From Vulcaniibacterium thermophilum (lineage in GTDB: Bacteria > Pseudomonadota > Gammaproteobacteria > Xanthomonadales > Xanthomonadaceae), in assembly GCF_007923255.1 (NCBI RefSeq), contig NZ_VOHJ01000018.1:1-40067 (forward strand): a stretch of 40,067 bases of DNA, read 5' to 3'. The notes below the pieces were generated by a model. That model saw only the letters and a list, made by a program, of their open reading frames with translations, searched no databases and was not told where the DNA came from. Within the stretch, counting starts at the first letter, position 1. Every line of letters starts with the position of its first letter. A program made the position numbers and the translations under genes. Positions 1-8,257 of this stretch are shown here, in pieces.

Positions 1-175
1 TGTTGGTGAAGGTGATCGCCGCGATCCGCCGCGCCGGCATGATGCCGCGGCCGATCAGGTGCGCGATCTTCTCGACGATCACGCGCGTCTTGCCGCTGCC
101 CGCGCCGGCGAGCACGAGCAACGGGCCGTCGCAATGCAGGACGGCGGCCTGCTGGGGAGGATTGAGGCCGTGCAT
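1..175 (-). CDS. rep: ATP-dependent DNA helicase Rep, N-terminal fragment
   Basis: Only the first 58 codons lie in the window; the gene runs off the left edge. The protein begins [12 protein letters not shown] and contains the Walker A motif A-G-A-G-S-G-K-T (about residues 23-30), followed by the I-T-F-T-N segment of superfamily 1A helicase motif Ia. The opening M-H-G-L-N-P-P-Q is typical of Rep rather than UvrD. Rep unwinds DNA 3'-5' ahead of the replication fork and helps restart it. The ATG at 175 is the natural start. A TAAACT hexamer on the minus strand at 205-200 may be its -10 box. UvrD is the alternative but fits the N-terminus less well. Confidence 0.85.
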   Translation of the reverse strand, partial: MHGLNPPQQAAVLHCDGPLLVLAGAGSGKTRVIVEKIAHLIGRGIMPARRIAAITFTN

Positions 176-268
176 GGAGACACTTCCGGATAGGCCGTCA
201 GTTTAGCGGCCACGGCGACGCACGCCGGGTACGCTATGCGTCCGGAACCTGACTCGACGAGGCAACGG

Positions 269-1081
269 ATGCTCAAGCGCACACTTCTGCCGATCCTGCT
301 CGCGCTCGCCCTTCCCGCCGCCGCCGCGGAGCGCGCGGCGCCGCCGGATCCCACGCAGGATCCGCTGCTGATCACCGCCGGCTTCCTGACCCACCATCCG
401 GACATGAAGTACCGGCTGCTCGGCATGGAGGCCTACCGCGAGCAACGCTACGAGGATGCGTTCCGCTACTTCCGCCGCGCCAGCTTCTACGCCGACAAGC
501 CGTCGCAGGGCATGGTCGCCGAGATGTACTGGAACGGCGAAGGCGTGGCGCAGGACCGCGCCCTGGCCTACGCGTGGATGGACCTCGCCGCCGAGCGCGG
601 CTATGCGGGCTTCCTGGGCCTGCGCGAGCGCTACTGGAACGCGCTCAGCGCGGAAGAGCGCGAGCGCGCGCTTCGCGAGGGGCAGGCGATCTACGCCCGC
701 TTCGGCGATGCCGCCGCCAAGCCGCGCTACGAGTTCCAGCTCCGGGACGGGCGGCGCAAGATGACCGGCAGCCGCACCGGCTTCAACCGCGGCGTGCAGA
801 TCCACATTCCCGGCCCGGCAGGCGGCCAGTCGATCGAAGGCAGCAAGTACTACGACGAGCGGTACTGGGATGCGGAGAAATACTGGGCCTGGCACGACCA
901 GATCTGGGCGAAGCCCCGAATCGGACGGGTCGAGGTCGGCGAGATCGAAACGCTTCCCGCCGCGCCGCCCCAAAGCGACAGCCGTATCCCGGCGGTGAGG
1001 CCGCAGATCGACGCGCCGGAGCCCGACGCTCCCGAGGCGCCCGCGGTGCCGGCATCGGCGCTCACGCCGCCGCCCGGGTGA
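269..1081 (+). CDS. exported Sel1/TPR-type repeat protein
   Basis: This encodes 270 residues starting with a clear signal peptide (M-L-K-R-T then a hydrophobic run, cleavage near A-A-A-E). The ATG at 269 is preferred over one 33 nt upstream because the signal peptide begins there and a GAGG sits 6 nt before it. Residues about 50-115 hold one or two Sel1-like helical pairs (G-M-V-A-E-M-Y-W-N-G-E-G-V-A-Q-D, then A-Y-A-W-M-D-L-A-A-E-R-G), a fold that usually mediates protein contacts in the envelope. The C-terminal half is rich in aromatics (K-Y-Y-D-E-R-Y-W) and ends in a Pro/Ala tail. No enzyme motif is visible. The partner and the process it serves are unknown. Confidence 0.75.
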   Translation: MLKRTLLPILLALALPAAAAERAAPPDPTQDPLLITAGFLTHHPDMKYRLLGMEAYREQRYEDAFRYFRRASFYADKPSQGMVAEMYWNGEGVAQDRALAYAWMDLAAERGYAGFLGLRERYWNALSAEERERALREGQAIYARFGDAAAKPRYEFQLRDGRRKMTGSRTGFNRGVQIHIPGPAGGQSIEGSKYYDERYWDAEKYWAWHDQIWAKPRIGRVEVGEIETLPAAPPQSDSRIPAVRPQIDAPEPDAPEAPAVPASALTPPPG

Positions 1082-1095
1082 CGGCGCGCGACCGC

Positions 1096-1101
1096 TAAAC
1101 T
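1096..1101 (+). promoter_or_regulatory. putative -10 box for leaderless tdk
   Basis: TAAACT ends 6 nt before the tdk ATG, so transcription would begin at or next to the start codon. No Shine-Dalgarno sequence fits in the gap. No good -35 hexamer is seen at the usual distance. Confidence 0.4.
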
Positions 1102-1107
1102 GCCGGG

Positions 1108-1728
1108 ATGGCCAAGCTGTACTTCTACTACTCGGCGATGAACGCCGGTAAGACCACCACGCTGCTGCAGTCCGCGCACAACTACCGCGAGCGCGGGATG
1201 CGCGCGCTGCTGCTGACGCCGGCGCTGGATCATCGCGCCGGCCACGGCCGCATCGCCTCGCGCATCGGCCTGCAGGCCGAGGGCGTGCCGTTCGCGCGCG
1301 AGGACGATCTGGAGGCGCGCGTGCGCGCCGACATCGCCGCCCACGGGCCGCTGCACTGCGTGCTGGTCGACGAGGCGCAGTTCCTCACCCGCGCGCAGGT
1401 GTGGCAGTTGTCGGAAGTGGTGGATGCGCTGCGCATTCCGGTGCTGTGCTACGGCCTGCGCACCGACTTCCGCGGCGAGCTGTTCGAAGGCAGCCAGTAC
1501 CTGCTGGCGTGGGCCGACGAGCTCAACGAGATCAAGACCATCTGCCACACCGGCAAGAAGGCGACCATGACCGTGCGCGTGGACGAGCAGGGCCGCGCGG
1601 TCACCGCCGGGCCGCAGGTGGAAATCGGCGGCAACGAGCGCTACGTGTCGGTCTCGCGCGCGGAGTACAAGAAGATCATGCGCGGCGAGGGCACGGTGGA
1701 ACCGCTGCAGCCGTCGCTGCCGATCTGA
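1108..1728 (+). CDS. tdk: thymidine kinase
   Basis: The 206-residue protein phosphorylates thymidine to dTMP with ATP in the salvage pathway. The P-loop is at residues 10-18 (A-M-N-A-G-K-T-T-T), and the V-D-E-A-Q-F motif at 88-92 carries the probable catalytic base E89. The lasso segment near the C-terminus ([10 protein letters not shown]) is intact. Type II thymidine kinases usually have four zinc ligands; here only C146 remains, T148 and S183 standing where cysteines are expected, so the structural zinc is probably absent. The gene stands alone between the exported Sel1 protein and the convergent mutM. Length and motif order are normal for the family. Confidence 0.95.
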   Translation: MAKLYFYYSAMNAGKTTTLLQSAHNYRERGMRALLLTPALDHRAGHGRIASRIGLQAEGVPFAREDDLEARVRADIAAHGPLHCVLVDEAQFLTRAQVWQLSEVVDALRIPVLCYGLRTDFRGELFEGSQYLLAWADELNEIKTICHTGKKATMTVRVDEQGRAVTAGPQVEIGGNERYVSVSRAEYKKIMRGEGTVEPLQPSLPI

Positions 1729-1763
1729 GCGGATCGGCGCGCGAGCACGGGCGCATGTCCCCG

Positions 1764-1786
1764 GTCGCGGCTGAAGGCGCTCCTGC
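1764..1786 (+). repeat. single arm of a REP-like element
   Basis: In the tdk-mutM gap, 19 of 20 bases from 1764 (GTCGCGGCTGAAGG...) match the right arm of the REP inside bioH at 22078-22097. No inverted partner is seen here. Confidence 0.5.
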
Positions 1787-1798
1787 GCGCATCGCGGA

Positions 1799-2611
1799 CT
1801 AGCGCTGGCAGCGCGGACACCACACGGTCGCGCGCTGGCCGAGCACGTCGTGTTTCAGCGTGCGGCCGCATTGCGGGCAGGGCGCGCCGGCGCGGCCGTA
1901 GACCGACAGCTCCTGCTCGAAGTAGCCGGGCGCGCCGTCGGGGCTGAGGAAGTCGCGCAGCGTGGTGCCGCCGCGTTCGATCGCGTAGCCGAGGATGTCG
2001 CGGATCGCCTGCGCCAACGCCTCGTAGCGGGCGCGCGAGATGCGCCCGGCCTCGCGCCAGGGCGAGATGCCGGCGCGGAACAGCGCCTCGGCGGCGTAGA
2101 TGTTGCCCACGCCCACCACCACTGCCTGGTCCATCAGGAACGCCTTCACCGGCGCGCGGCGGCCGCGGCTGCGCGCGAACAGATAGGCGCCGTCGAACGC
2201 GTCCGACAGCGGCTCGGGCCCGAGCCCCTGCAGCAGCGGATGGGTCTCGCCCGGCGCCTGCCACAGCAGGCATCCGAACCGGCGCGGATCGTTGAACCGC
2301 AGCACCTGGCCGGAATCGAGCGACAGGTCGACGTGATCGTGCGCGCGCACCGGCGTGTCGGCGGGCAGCACGCGCAGGCTGCCGCTCATGCCCAGGTGCA
2401 GCAGCGCACTGCCCGCTTCGCTGTCGAGCAGCAGGTACTTGGCGCGACGGCGCACGCGGTCGATGCGGCGGCCGGGCAGACGCTCGCGCACTTCGCCGGG
2501 AATCGGCCAGCGCAGGTCGGGGCGGCGCAGGGTGACCGCGGTCACGCGCCGGCCCTCGACGTGCGGCGCCAGACCGCGCCGGGTGGTCTCGACTTCGGGC
2601 AACTCGGGCAT
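1799..2611 (-). CDS. mutM: formamidopyrimidine-DNA glycosylase
   Basis: This 270-residue base-excision repair enzyme removes 8-oxoguanine and formamidopyrimidines and nicks the strand by beta/delta elimination. The N-terminus [10 protein letters not shown] supplies the catalytic proline (P2 after Met removal) and E3. K-Y-L-L-L near residue 59 is the conserved lysine region. The C-terminus has the four-cysteine zinc finger (C-P-Q-C ... C-P-R-C-Q-R) that enters DNA. Length is standard. The start at 2611 is fixed by the processed proline. It is convergent with tdk and divergent from the desaturase, with a TATCCT hexamer 6 nt ahead of its ATG. Confidence 0.97.
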   Translation of the reverse strand: MPELPEVETTRRGLAPHVEGRRVTAVTLRRPDLRWPIPGEVRERLPGRRIDRVRRRAKYLLLDSEAGSALLHLGMSGSLRVLPADTPVRAHDHVDLSLDSGQVLRFNDPRRFGCLLWQAPGETHPLLQGLGPEPLSDAFDGAYLFARSRGRRAPVKAFLMDQAVVVGVGNIYAAEALFRAGISPWREAGRISRARYEALAQAIRDILGYAIERGGTTLRDFLSPDGAPGYFEQELSVYGRAGAPCPQCGRTLKHDVLGQRATVWCPRCQR

Positions 2612-2617
2612 GCCGAC

Positions 2618-2623
2618 AGGATA
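2618..2623 (-). promoter_or_regulatory. putative -10 box for leaderless mutM
   Basis: On the minus strand TATCCT ends exactly 6 nt before the mutM ATG, leaving no room for a ribosome-binding site. It repeats the tdk, arfB and ubiA arrangement. Confidence 0.4.
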
Positions 2624-2757
2624 GGCGTTGGCCGTGGACTGCGGCGTGGCCCGCCGCTTGCAGGTTCAGCCGGTTCATCCCGGGCCGCGATGGCCGCCGT
2701 TGTTTCGCCTACACCTGCCCCAACAGAGTGTGATCGGCGCCGGCCGTACCCACGCGG

Positions 2758-2778
2758 ATGCCACGCCTGGGATGGCAT
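2758..2778. promoter_or_regulatory. 21-bp palindrome upstream of the desaturase
   Basis: ATGCCA and TGGCAT flank a 9-nt spacer, 47 nt before the desaturase start. It could be the operator of a dimeric regulator, but no known binding motif is recognised. The rest of the 214-bp mutM-desaturase gap shows nothing clear. Confidence 0.25.
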
Positions 2779-2825
2779 GATGCCTTCGCCGGATCGCCGG
2801 CATTTCTCTTCCGGAGTCTTCCCGC

Positions 2826-4031
2826 ATGTCCGTTTCCCTGCTCGATCTTCTGGCCCGGGGCCTCACCCAGGCCGGGCTCGGCACGCTGGCGATCTACCTG
2901 CTCGTCGTCACCCAGCTCACCATCTTCTCGGTGACGCTGTACCTGCATCGCTCGATGGCGCATCGCGCGGTCGACTTCCACCCGGTCCTGGCGCACTTCT
3001 TCCGTTTCTGGTCGTGGCTCACCACCGGCATGGTGACGAAGGAGTGGACCGCCATCCACCGCAAGCACCACGCCAAGTGCGAGACCGAGGAAGACCCGCA
3101 CAGCCCGCAGTTCAAGGGCATCGACACCGTGATGTGGCGCGGCGTGGAGCTCTACCGCGACGCCTCCAGGCGGCACGAGGACATCGAGAAGTACGGCAAG
3201 GGCTGCCCGGACGACTGGATCGAGCGTCACCTCTACACCCCGCGCTCGAGCTGGGGCCCGACGCTGATGCTGCTGATCAACTTCGCCCTGTTCGGCTTCG
3301 CGGGCGTGGCGCTGTGGGCGATCCAGATGCTGTGGATCCCGTTCTGGGCCGCAGGCATCGTCAACGGCCTCGGCCACTGGTGGGGCTACCGCAACTTCGA
3401 GACCACCGACACCGCGACCAACCTTTCGCCGTGGGGCGTGTGGATCGGCGGCGAGGAGCTGCACAACAACCACCACGCGTTCCCGTCCTCGGCCAAGTTC
3501 GCGCTGCGCAAGTGGGAGTTCGACATCGGCTGGGCGGCGATCCGCGCGTTCCAGACGGTCGGCCTCGCCAAGGTGCTGCGCGTGGCGCCGGCGCTGGACG
3601 TGCGTCCGAACATCCACGTGCCCGACGCGGAGACGCTCAAGGCCCTGCTGACGATCCGCTTCCAGGCGATGACCGACTACTACCGCAGCGTGATGCTGCC
3701 CGCGCTGCGCGAGGAAGCCGCGCGCGCCGGCGAAGGCATGCGCCGGCTGCCGCGCCAGTGGCGCAAGGCGCTCGCCGACGGCGGCCGCTGGCTCGACGGC
3801 GACGCGCGCGCGCGTCTGCAGGCGTGGCTGGCGGAACGCCCGAAGATGGCCACGCTGGCCGAGTTCCGCCAGCGCCTGGCGCAGGTGCTGGACGATCGCT
3901 CGCACGACGCCCAGGCCACGCTGCAGAAGCTGCACGCCTGGTGCGCCGAGGCCGAGGCCAGCGGTATCGCCGCGCTGCAGGCGTTCTCCGCGCGGCTGAA
4001 AGGCTACGCGCTGGTGCCCGCGCGCGCGTGA
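2826..4031 (+). CDS. membrane fatty-acid (acyl-CoA type) desaturase
   Basis: The 401-residue membrane protein belongs to the diiron desaturase family that puts a double bond, usually delta-9, into acyl chains. The three histidine boxes are H41-x4-H46, H78-R-K-H81-H82 and H213-N-N-H216-H217 (preceded by G-G-E-E-L), with an extra ligand candidate H184 in N-G-L-G-H-W-W-G-Y-R-N. Hydrophobic segments at about 17-40, 52-70, 145-165 and 165-183 form the membrane anchor. About 100 residues after the last box are mostly helical and charged, as in other proteobacterial members. A strong hairpin follows the stop at once. The GTGA at its end also supplies a possible start for the next gene. Confidence 0.92.
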   Translation: MSVSLLDLLARGLTQAGLGTLAIYLLVVTQLTIFSVTLYLHRSMAHRAVDFHPVLAHFFRFWSWLTTGMVTKEWTAIHRKHHAKCETEEDPHSPQFKGIDTVMWRGVELYRDASRRHEDIEKYGKGCPDDWIERHLYTPRSSWGPTLMLLINFALFGFAGVALWAIQMLWIPFWAAGIVNGLGHWWGYRNFETTDTATNLSPWGVWIGGEELHNNHHAFPSSAKFALRKWEFDIGWAAIRAFQTVGLAKVLRVAPALDVRPNIHVPDAETLKALLTIRFQAMTDYYRSVMLPALREEAARAGEGMRRLPRQWRKALADGGRWLDGDARARLQAWLAERPKMATLAEFRQRLAQVLDDRSHDAQATLQKLHAWCAEAEASGIAALQAFSARLKGYALVPARA

Positions 4032-4414
4032 GTCCCGTGAGCTACCGGGAGCCGAACGAAAAGCGCCGCCCGCCGGCGCTTTTCTTCATCCGGCTGGCGT
4101 GCGCCGGCACCGTCGCGGTGGCCGCCGCCGCACCGGCGCAGGTCCGCAGCGCGTACGATTACCTCGCGCGCATGGACGGCGACGGCGACGGCCGCGTCTC
4201 GCTGGCCGAATACCAGGCGTGGATGGGCTACGCGTTCGAGGCGATGGACCGCAACCGCGACGACACGCTCACCGCCGACGAGTTGCCCGGCGGACGCGGC
4301 CGGCCGGTCACGCTGGCCGCGCATCGCGAGGCGCTCGCCGCGACGTTCCGGCGCCAGGACGCCGACCGCGACGGCTTTCTCGACGCCCGCGAACTGGCCG
4401 CGCCGCCGCGCTGA
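4028..4414 (+). CDS. small exported EF-hand protein
   Basis: Reading from the GTG at 4028, which overlaps the desaturase stop, gives 128 residues. A signal-like stretch (E-K-R-R then A-L-F-F-I-R-L-A-C-A-G-T-V-A-V-A) ends at A-P-A-Q near residue 37. Three EF-hand loops follow: D50-x-D-x-D-x-R, D74-R-N-R-D-D-T and D111-A-D-R-D-G-F with E at position 12. It probably binds calcium in the periplasm. The start is uncertain: GTG at 4037 is also possible, and the desaturase terminator hairpin lies inside the signal peptide codons. In-frame later starts would destroy the signal peptide. The partner is unknown. Confidence 0.7.
   Translation: MSPVSYREPNEKRRPPALFFIRLACAGTVAVAAAAPAQVRSAYDYLARMDGDGDGRVSLAEYQAWMGYAFEAMDRNRDDTLTADELPGGRGRPVTLAAHREALAATFRRQDADRDGFLDARELAAPPR
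4058..4084 (+). terminator. intrinsic terminator after the desaturase
   Basis: A perfect 10-bp stem (GAAAAGCGCC / GGCGCTTTTC) closes a 7-nt loop; the 3' arm contains the T run. It lies 27 nt after the desaturase stop, inside the likely signal-peptide codons of the EF-hand gene. Confidence 0.7.
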
Positions 4415-4507
4415 GCGGCGCGCGCGTCCGCCCCGTTCGGCCCGATGCCGCATGCCGGCGCCACCGGCGTTGCGGCACACTGGCGCGCGAACGTCAGGAG
4501 ACCGCCG

Positions 4508-6481
<1,974 letters not shown>

Positions 6482-6505
6482 CGCGCGCCTCATGGCATCG
6501 GCGGC

Positions 6506-7048
6506 ATGACCACGGCGTCCTACACGACCGACCTGCGCCCGCTACGGGACGACGATCAGCCGCTCTATCTCGCGCTCTACACCTGTCCGCGCGTCATGGC
6601 CCGCATCGGCCCGCCGCTGGATGCCGGCCGCGCCACCCGCGCCTTCCGCAAGGTCATGGCGCACAACCGCAGCGACGTGCCGGGCCACCGCACGTGGGCG
6701 GTCGTCGATACCGCCACGGGCCGGGCGCTCGGCATCGCCGCGCTGCATCGCGAAGGCGGGGTCGCGGAAGCCGGCATCATGCTGCTGCCGGCCGCGTGGG
6801 ACGGCCGCCGCTCGCACGAGGTGATGGACCGGCTGGTGCTGCATGCATTCGATGTGGCCGGCGTCGAGCGACTCATTGGCGTGTGCCTTCGGGGCGCCAA
6901 CGAGCGCATGTCCCGCCGCCTGCTACAGCCTTACGGTTTCGCCGAGGAGCCCCCCGGGCGACCGGGTACCGTGCAGTGGGGCCTGGACCGCGCGCGCTGG
7001 TCGGTCGGCCGTCCGCTGGCGATTGGCAGGAGCGATCCGGCCCGGTAG
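6506..7048 (+). CDS. GNAT-family N-acetyltransferase (RimJ/RimL type)
   Basis: The 180-residue protein has the GNAT layout: an N-terminal strand and helix (L-R-P-L-R-D-D-D), the central W-A-V-V-D strand and G-I-A-A-L-H, an acetyl-CoA-binding region around residues 92-108, and the late motif V-C-L-R-G-A-N-E-R-M-S-R-R-L-L-Q-P-Y-G-F near 130-150. The substrate cannot be told from sequence. Its stop is 32 nt before the borosin-type methyltransferase on the same strand, so it may be a tailoring or self-protection gene of that locus, or a chance neighbour. An AGGAG-type site for it is not evident. Confidence 0.8.
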   Translation: MTTASYTTDLRPLRDDDQPLYLALYTCPRVMARIGPPLDAGRATRAFRKVMAHNRSDVPGHRTWAVVDTATGRALGIAALHREGGVAEAGIMLLPAAWDGRRSHEVMDRLVLHAFDVAGVERLIGVCLRGANERMSRRLLQPYGFAEEPPGRPGTVQWGLDRARWSVGRPLAIGRSDPAR

Positions 7049-7050
7049 GG

Positions 7051-7076
7051 TGGGTTCCGTTCCAGGGGGGAACCCA
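7051..7076 (+). promoter_or_regulatory. hairpin covering the methyltransferase ribosome-binding site
   Basis: TGGGTTCC and GGAACCCA form an 8-bp stem with a 10-nt loop. The G-rich site AGGGGGG (7064-7070), the only plausible Shine-Dalgarno for the ATG at 7081, lies in the loop and 3' arm, so folding would hide it. An A-run follows. Confidence 0.4.
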
Positions 7077-7080
7077 AAAA

Positions 7081-7917
7081 ATGAACGTGCGAGACGGCCG
7101 CGGCCACCTGGCCTGCGTCGGCCTGGGGATGATGCTGGGCGGACACCTCAGCCCTCGTTCGCAGGCCTTCATCGAACAGGCCGACGTCGTGTTCGTCGCC
7201 GCCTCGGACGCACTGGTCGAGCTTTGGGTCCAGGCCATGCGCCCCGACGTACGCAGCCTGCAGCCCTACTACGCCGAAGGAAAGGCGCGCCGGCAGACCT
7301 ACCGCGAGATGGCCGAGGCGATCCTCGCCGAGGTCAGGGCCGGCCGACGCGTATGCGCCGCCTTCTACGGCCACCCCGGGGTGTTCGCACAGGTGCCGCA
7401 CGACGTCGTCACGCGGGCCCGCGCCGAAGGTTTCCAGGCCGTCATGGAGCCGGGGATATCGGCCGAAGCGTGCCTCTACGCCGATCTCGGCATCGACCCG
7501 GGGCGATACGGCTGCCAGCACCATGAGGCCACACAGTTCCTGATCTACCGCCGGGTGATCGACCCGTCCGCCTATCTGGTCCTGTGGCAGATCGGCCTCG
7601 TGGGTGATGTGGAATGCCGCCGCTCTCGGGGCCTGCCGGCGCACCTGCAGTTGCTGGTGGAGCGGCTTGCCGACCACTATCCGCTCGAGCACGAGGTCAT
7701 CGTGTACGAAGCTGCCACCACGCCGTTGGCCGAGCACCGCGCGCTCCGACTGCGCCTGCATGCATTGCTTGACACCGAGTTGAGCATGCACTCGACCTTG
7801 GTCGTGCCACCGGCCATGCCGCTGGCCGCCGACCCGGCCATGCGGGACGCACTCGCCCGCGCGACTGCCCCATCCACGGCGCCTTGCGGCGCGGACACCC
7901 AGGAGACCCTCACGTGA
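7081..7917 (+). CDS. SonM-like peptide backbone alpha-N-methyltransferase (split borosin)
   Basis: The 278-residue protein has the tetrapyrrole-methylase fold: L-A-C-V-G-L-G-M-M-L-G-G at 10-21, Y-G-H-P-G-V-F at 96-102 and M-E-P-G-I-S-A-E-A-C near 125-134, all SAM-site elements. From memory of the family, these and the R-R-x-T-Y motif (70-74) next to Y63/Y64 match SonM of Shewanella, the stand-alone enzyme of split borosins that N-methylates peptide bonds of a separate precursor. Matching tyrosines and the arginine are important in OphMA/SonM. There is no fused core peptide. The last ~35 residues are Ala/Pro-rich. Its TGA overlaps the GTG of the next gene, implying coupled translation with the precursor. 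Corrin/porphyrin methylation is unlikely, as no cobalamin or siroheme gene is near. Confidence 0.82.
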   Translation: MNVRDGRGHLACVGLGMMLGGHLSPRSQAFIEQADVVFVAASDALVELWVQAMRPDVRSLQPYYAEGKARRQTYREMAEAILAEVRAGRRVCAAFYGHPGVFAQVPHDVVTRARAEGFQAVMEPGISAEACLYADLGIDPGRYGCQHHEATQFLIYRRVIDPSAYLVLWQIGLVGDVECRRSRGLPAHLQLLVERLADHYPLEHEVIVYEAATTPLAEHRALRLRLHALLDTELSMHSTLVVPPAMPLAADPAMRDALARATAPSTAPCGADTQETLT

Positions 7918-8189
7918 CCGATGCCCTCCGCATGCTCGAAACGCTCGCGACGTCCCCCTATGGGGTGGACGAGGCCGGCTTGGAGGCCATGCTCGGCGCC
8001 CTCGAGCCGGAATGCCAGGAGGCCTTCCGCGCGGCCGACATCCGCGCGCTGACGGCGGCGCTTCGTGGTCGCCCGCACGTGATGTGCGCCATCGCGGCCC
8101 CCGACCAGGACGAGCCGGAGCCCGCGCGTGAACCCGGCGATCAGCCGGTGCCGGAGCCCGGCCGCACCCCGGACGACGGCGCGGATTGA
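7914..8189 (+). CDS. putative split-borosin precursor peptide
   Basis: The 91-residue protein starts at GTG 7914 (AGGAG at 7901-7905, 8 nt upstream) and overlaps the methyltransferase stop by 4 nt. Residues 3-52 are helical and acidic, in the place of the borosin-binding domain; A-L-E-P-E-C-Q-E-A-F-R-A-A-D-I near 29-43 lines up with the last helices of SonA. Residues 55-62 (H-V-M-C-A-I-A-A) are a short hydrophobic stretch in the position of the methylated core. About 29 residues rich in Pro, Glu, Asp and Gly follow, unlike the very short end of SonA. Which residues are methylated, and whether the peptide is cleaved, cannot be read from sequence. No protease or transporter is adjacent. Confidence 0.68.
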   Translation: MTDALRMLETLATSPYGVDEAGLEAMLGALEPECQEAFRAADIRALTAALRGRPHVMCAIAAPDQDEPEPAREPGDQPVPEPGRTPDDGAD

Positions 8190-8206
8190 CGCTATCCTCG
8201 GCTGCC

Positions 8207-8230
8207 GGCGACCGGCGCAAAGCGGTCGCC
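8207..8230 (+). other. hairpin between precursor and GGDEF gene
   Basis: GGCGACCG and CGGTCGCC make a perfect 8-bp stem with an 8-nt loop. No T run follows, so it is at best an attenuator or mRNA-stability element between the precursor stop (8189) and the next start (8258). Confidence 0.4.
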
Positions 8231-8257
8231 ACGCACGTGGAGGCGTAGGGACCGGCC

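Noticed and set aside
1764-1786. Transposon end or attachment site after tdk
   Set aside because: It is only one arm of a REP-type repeat, with no flanking duplication or integrase.
1850-4027. Very long open frame on the plus strand leading into the EF-hand gene
   Set aside because: It runs antisense to mutM and through the desaturase in another frame; the sequence is Arg/Ala-rich low complexity, an effect of high GC. Only the part from about 4028 is supported.
6506-7917. Methyltransferase as a cobalamin or siroheme enzyme
   Set aside because: No cob, cbi or cys genes are near, and the motif set with the small overlapping gene fits borosin enzymes better.
8190-8257. c-di-GMP (GEMM-like) riboswitch before the GGDEF gene
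   Set aside because: GCGCAAAGC and a hairpin look tempting, but the conserved GEMM core and tetraloop receptor are not present in order and the space is too short.
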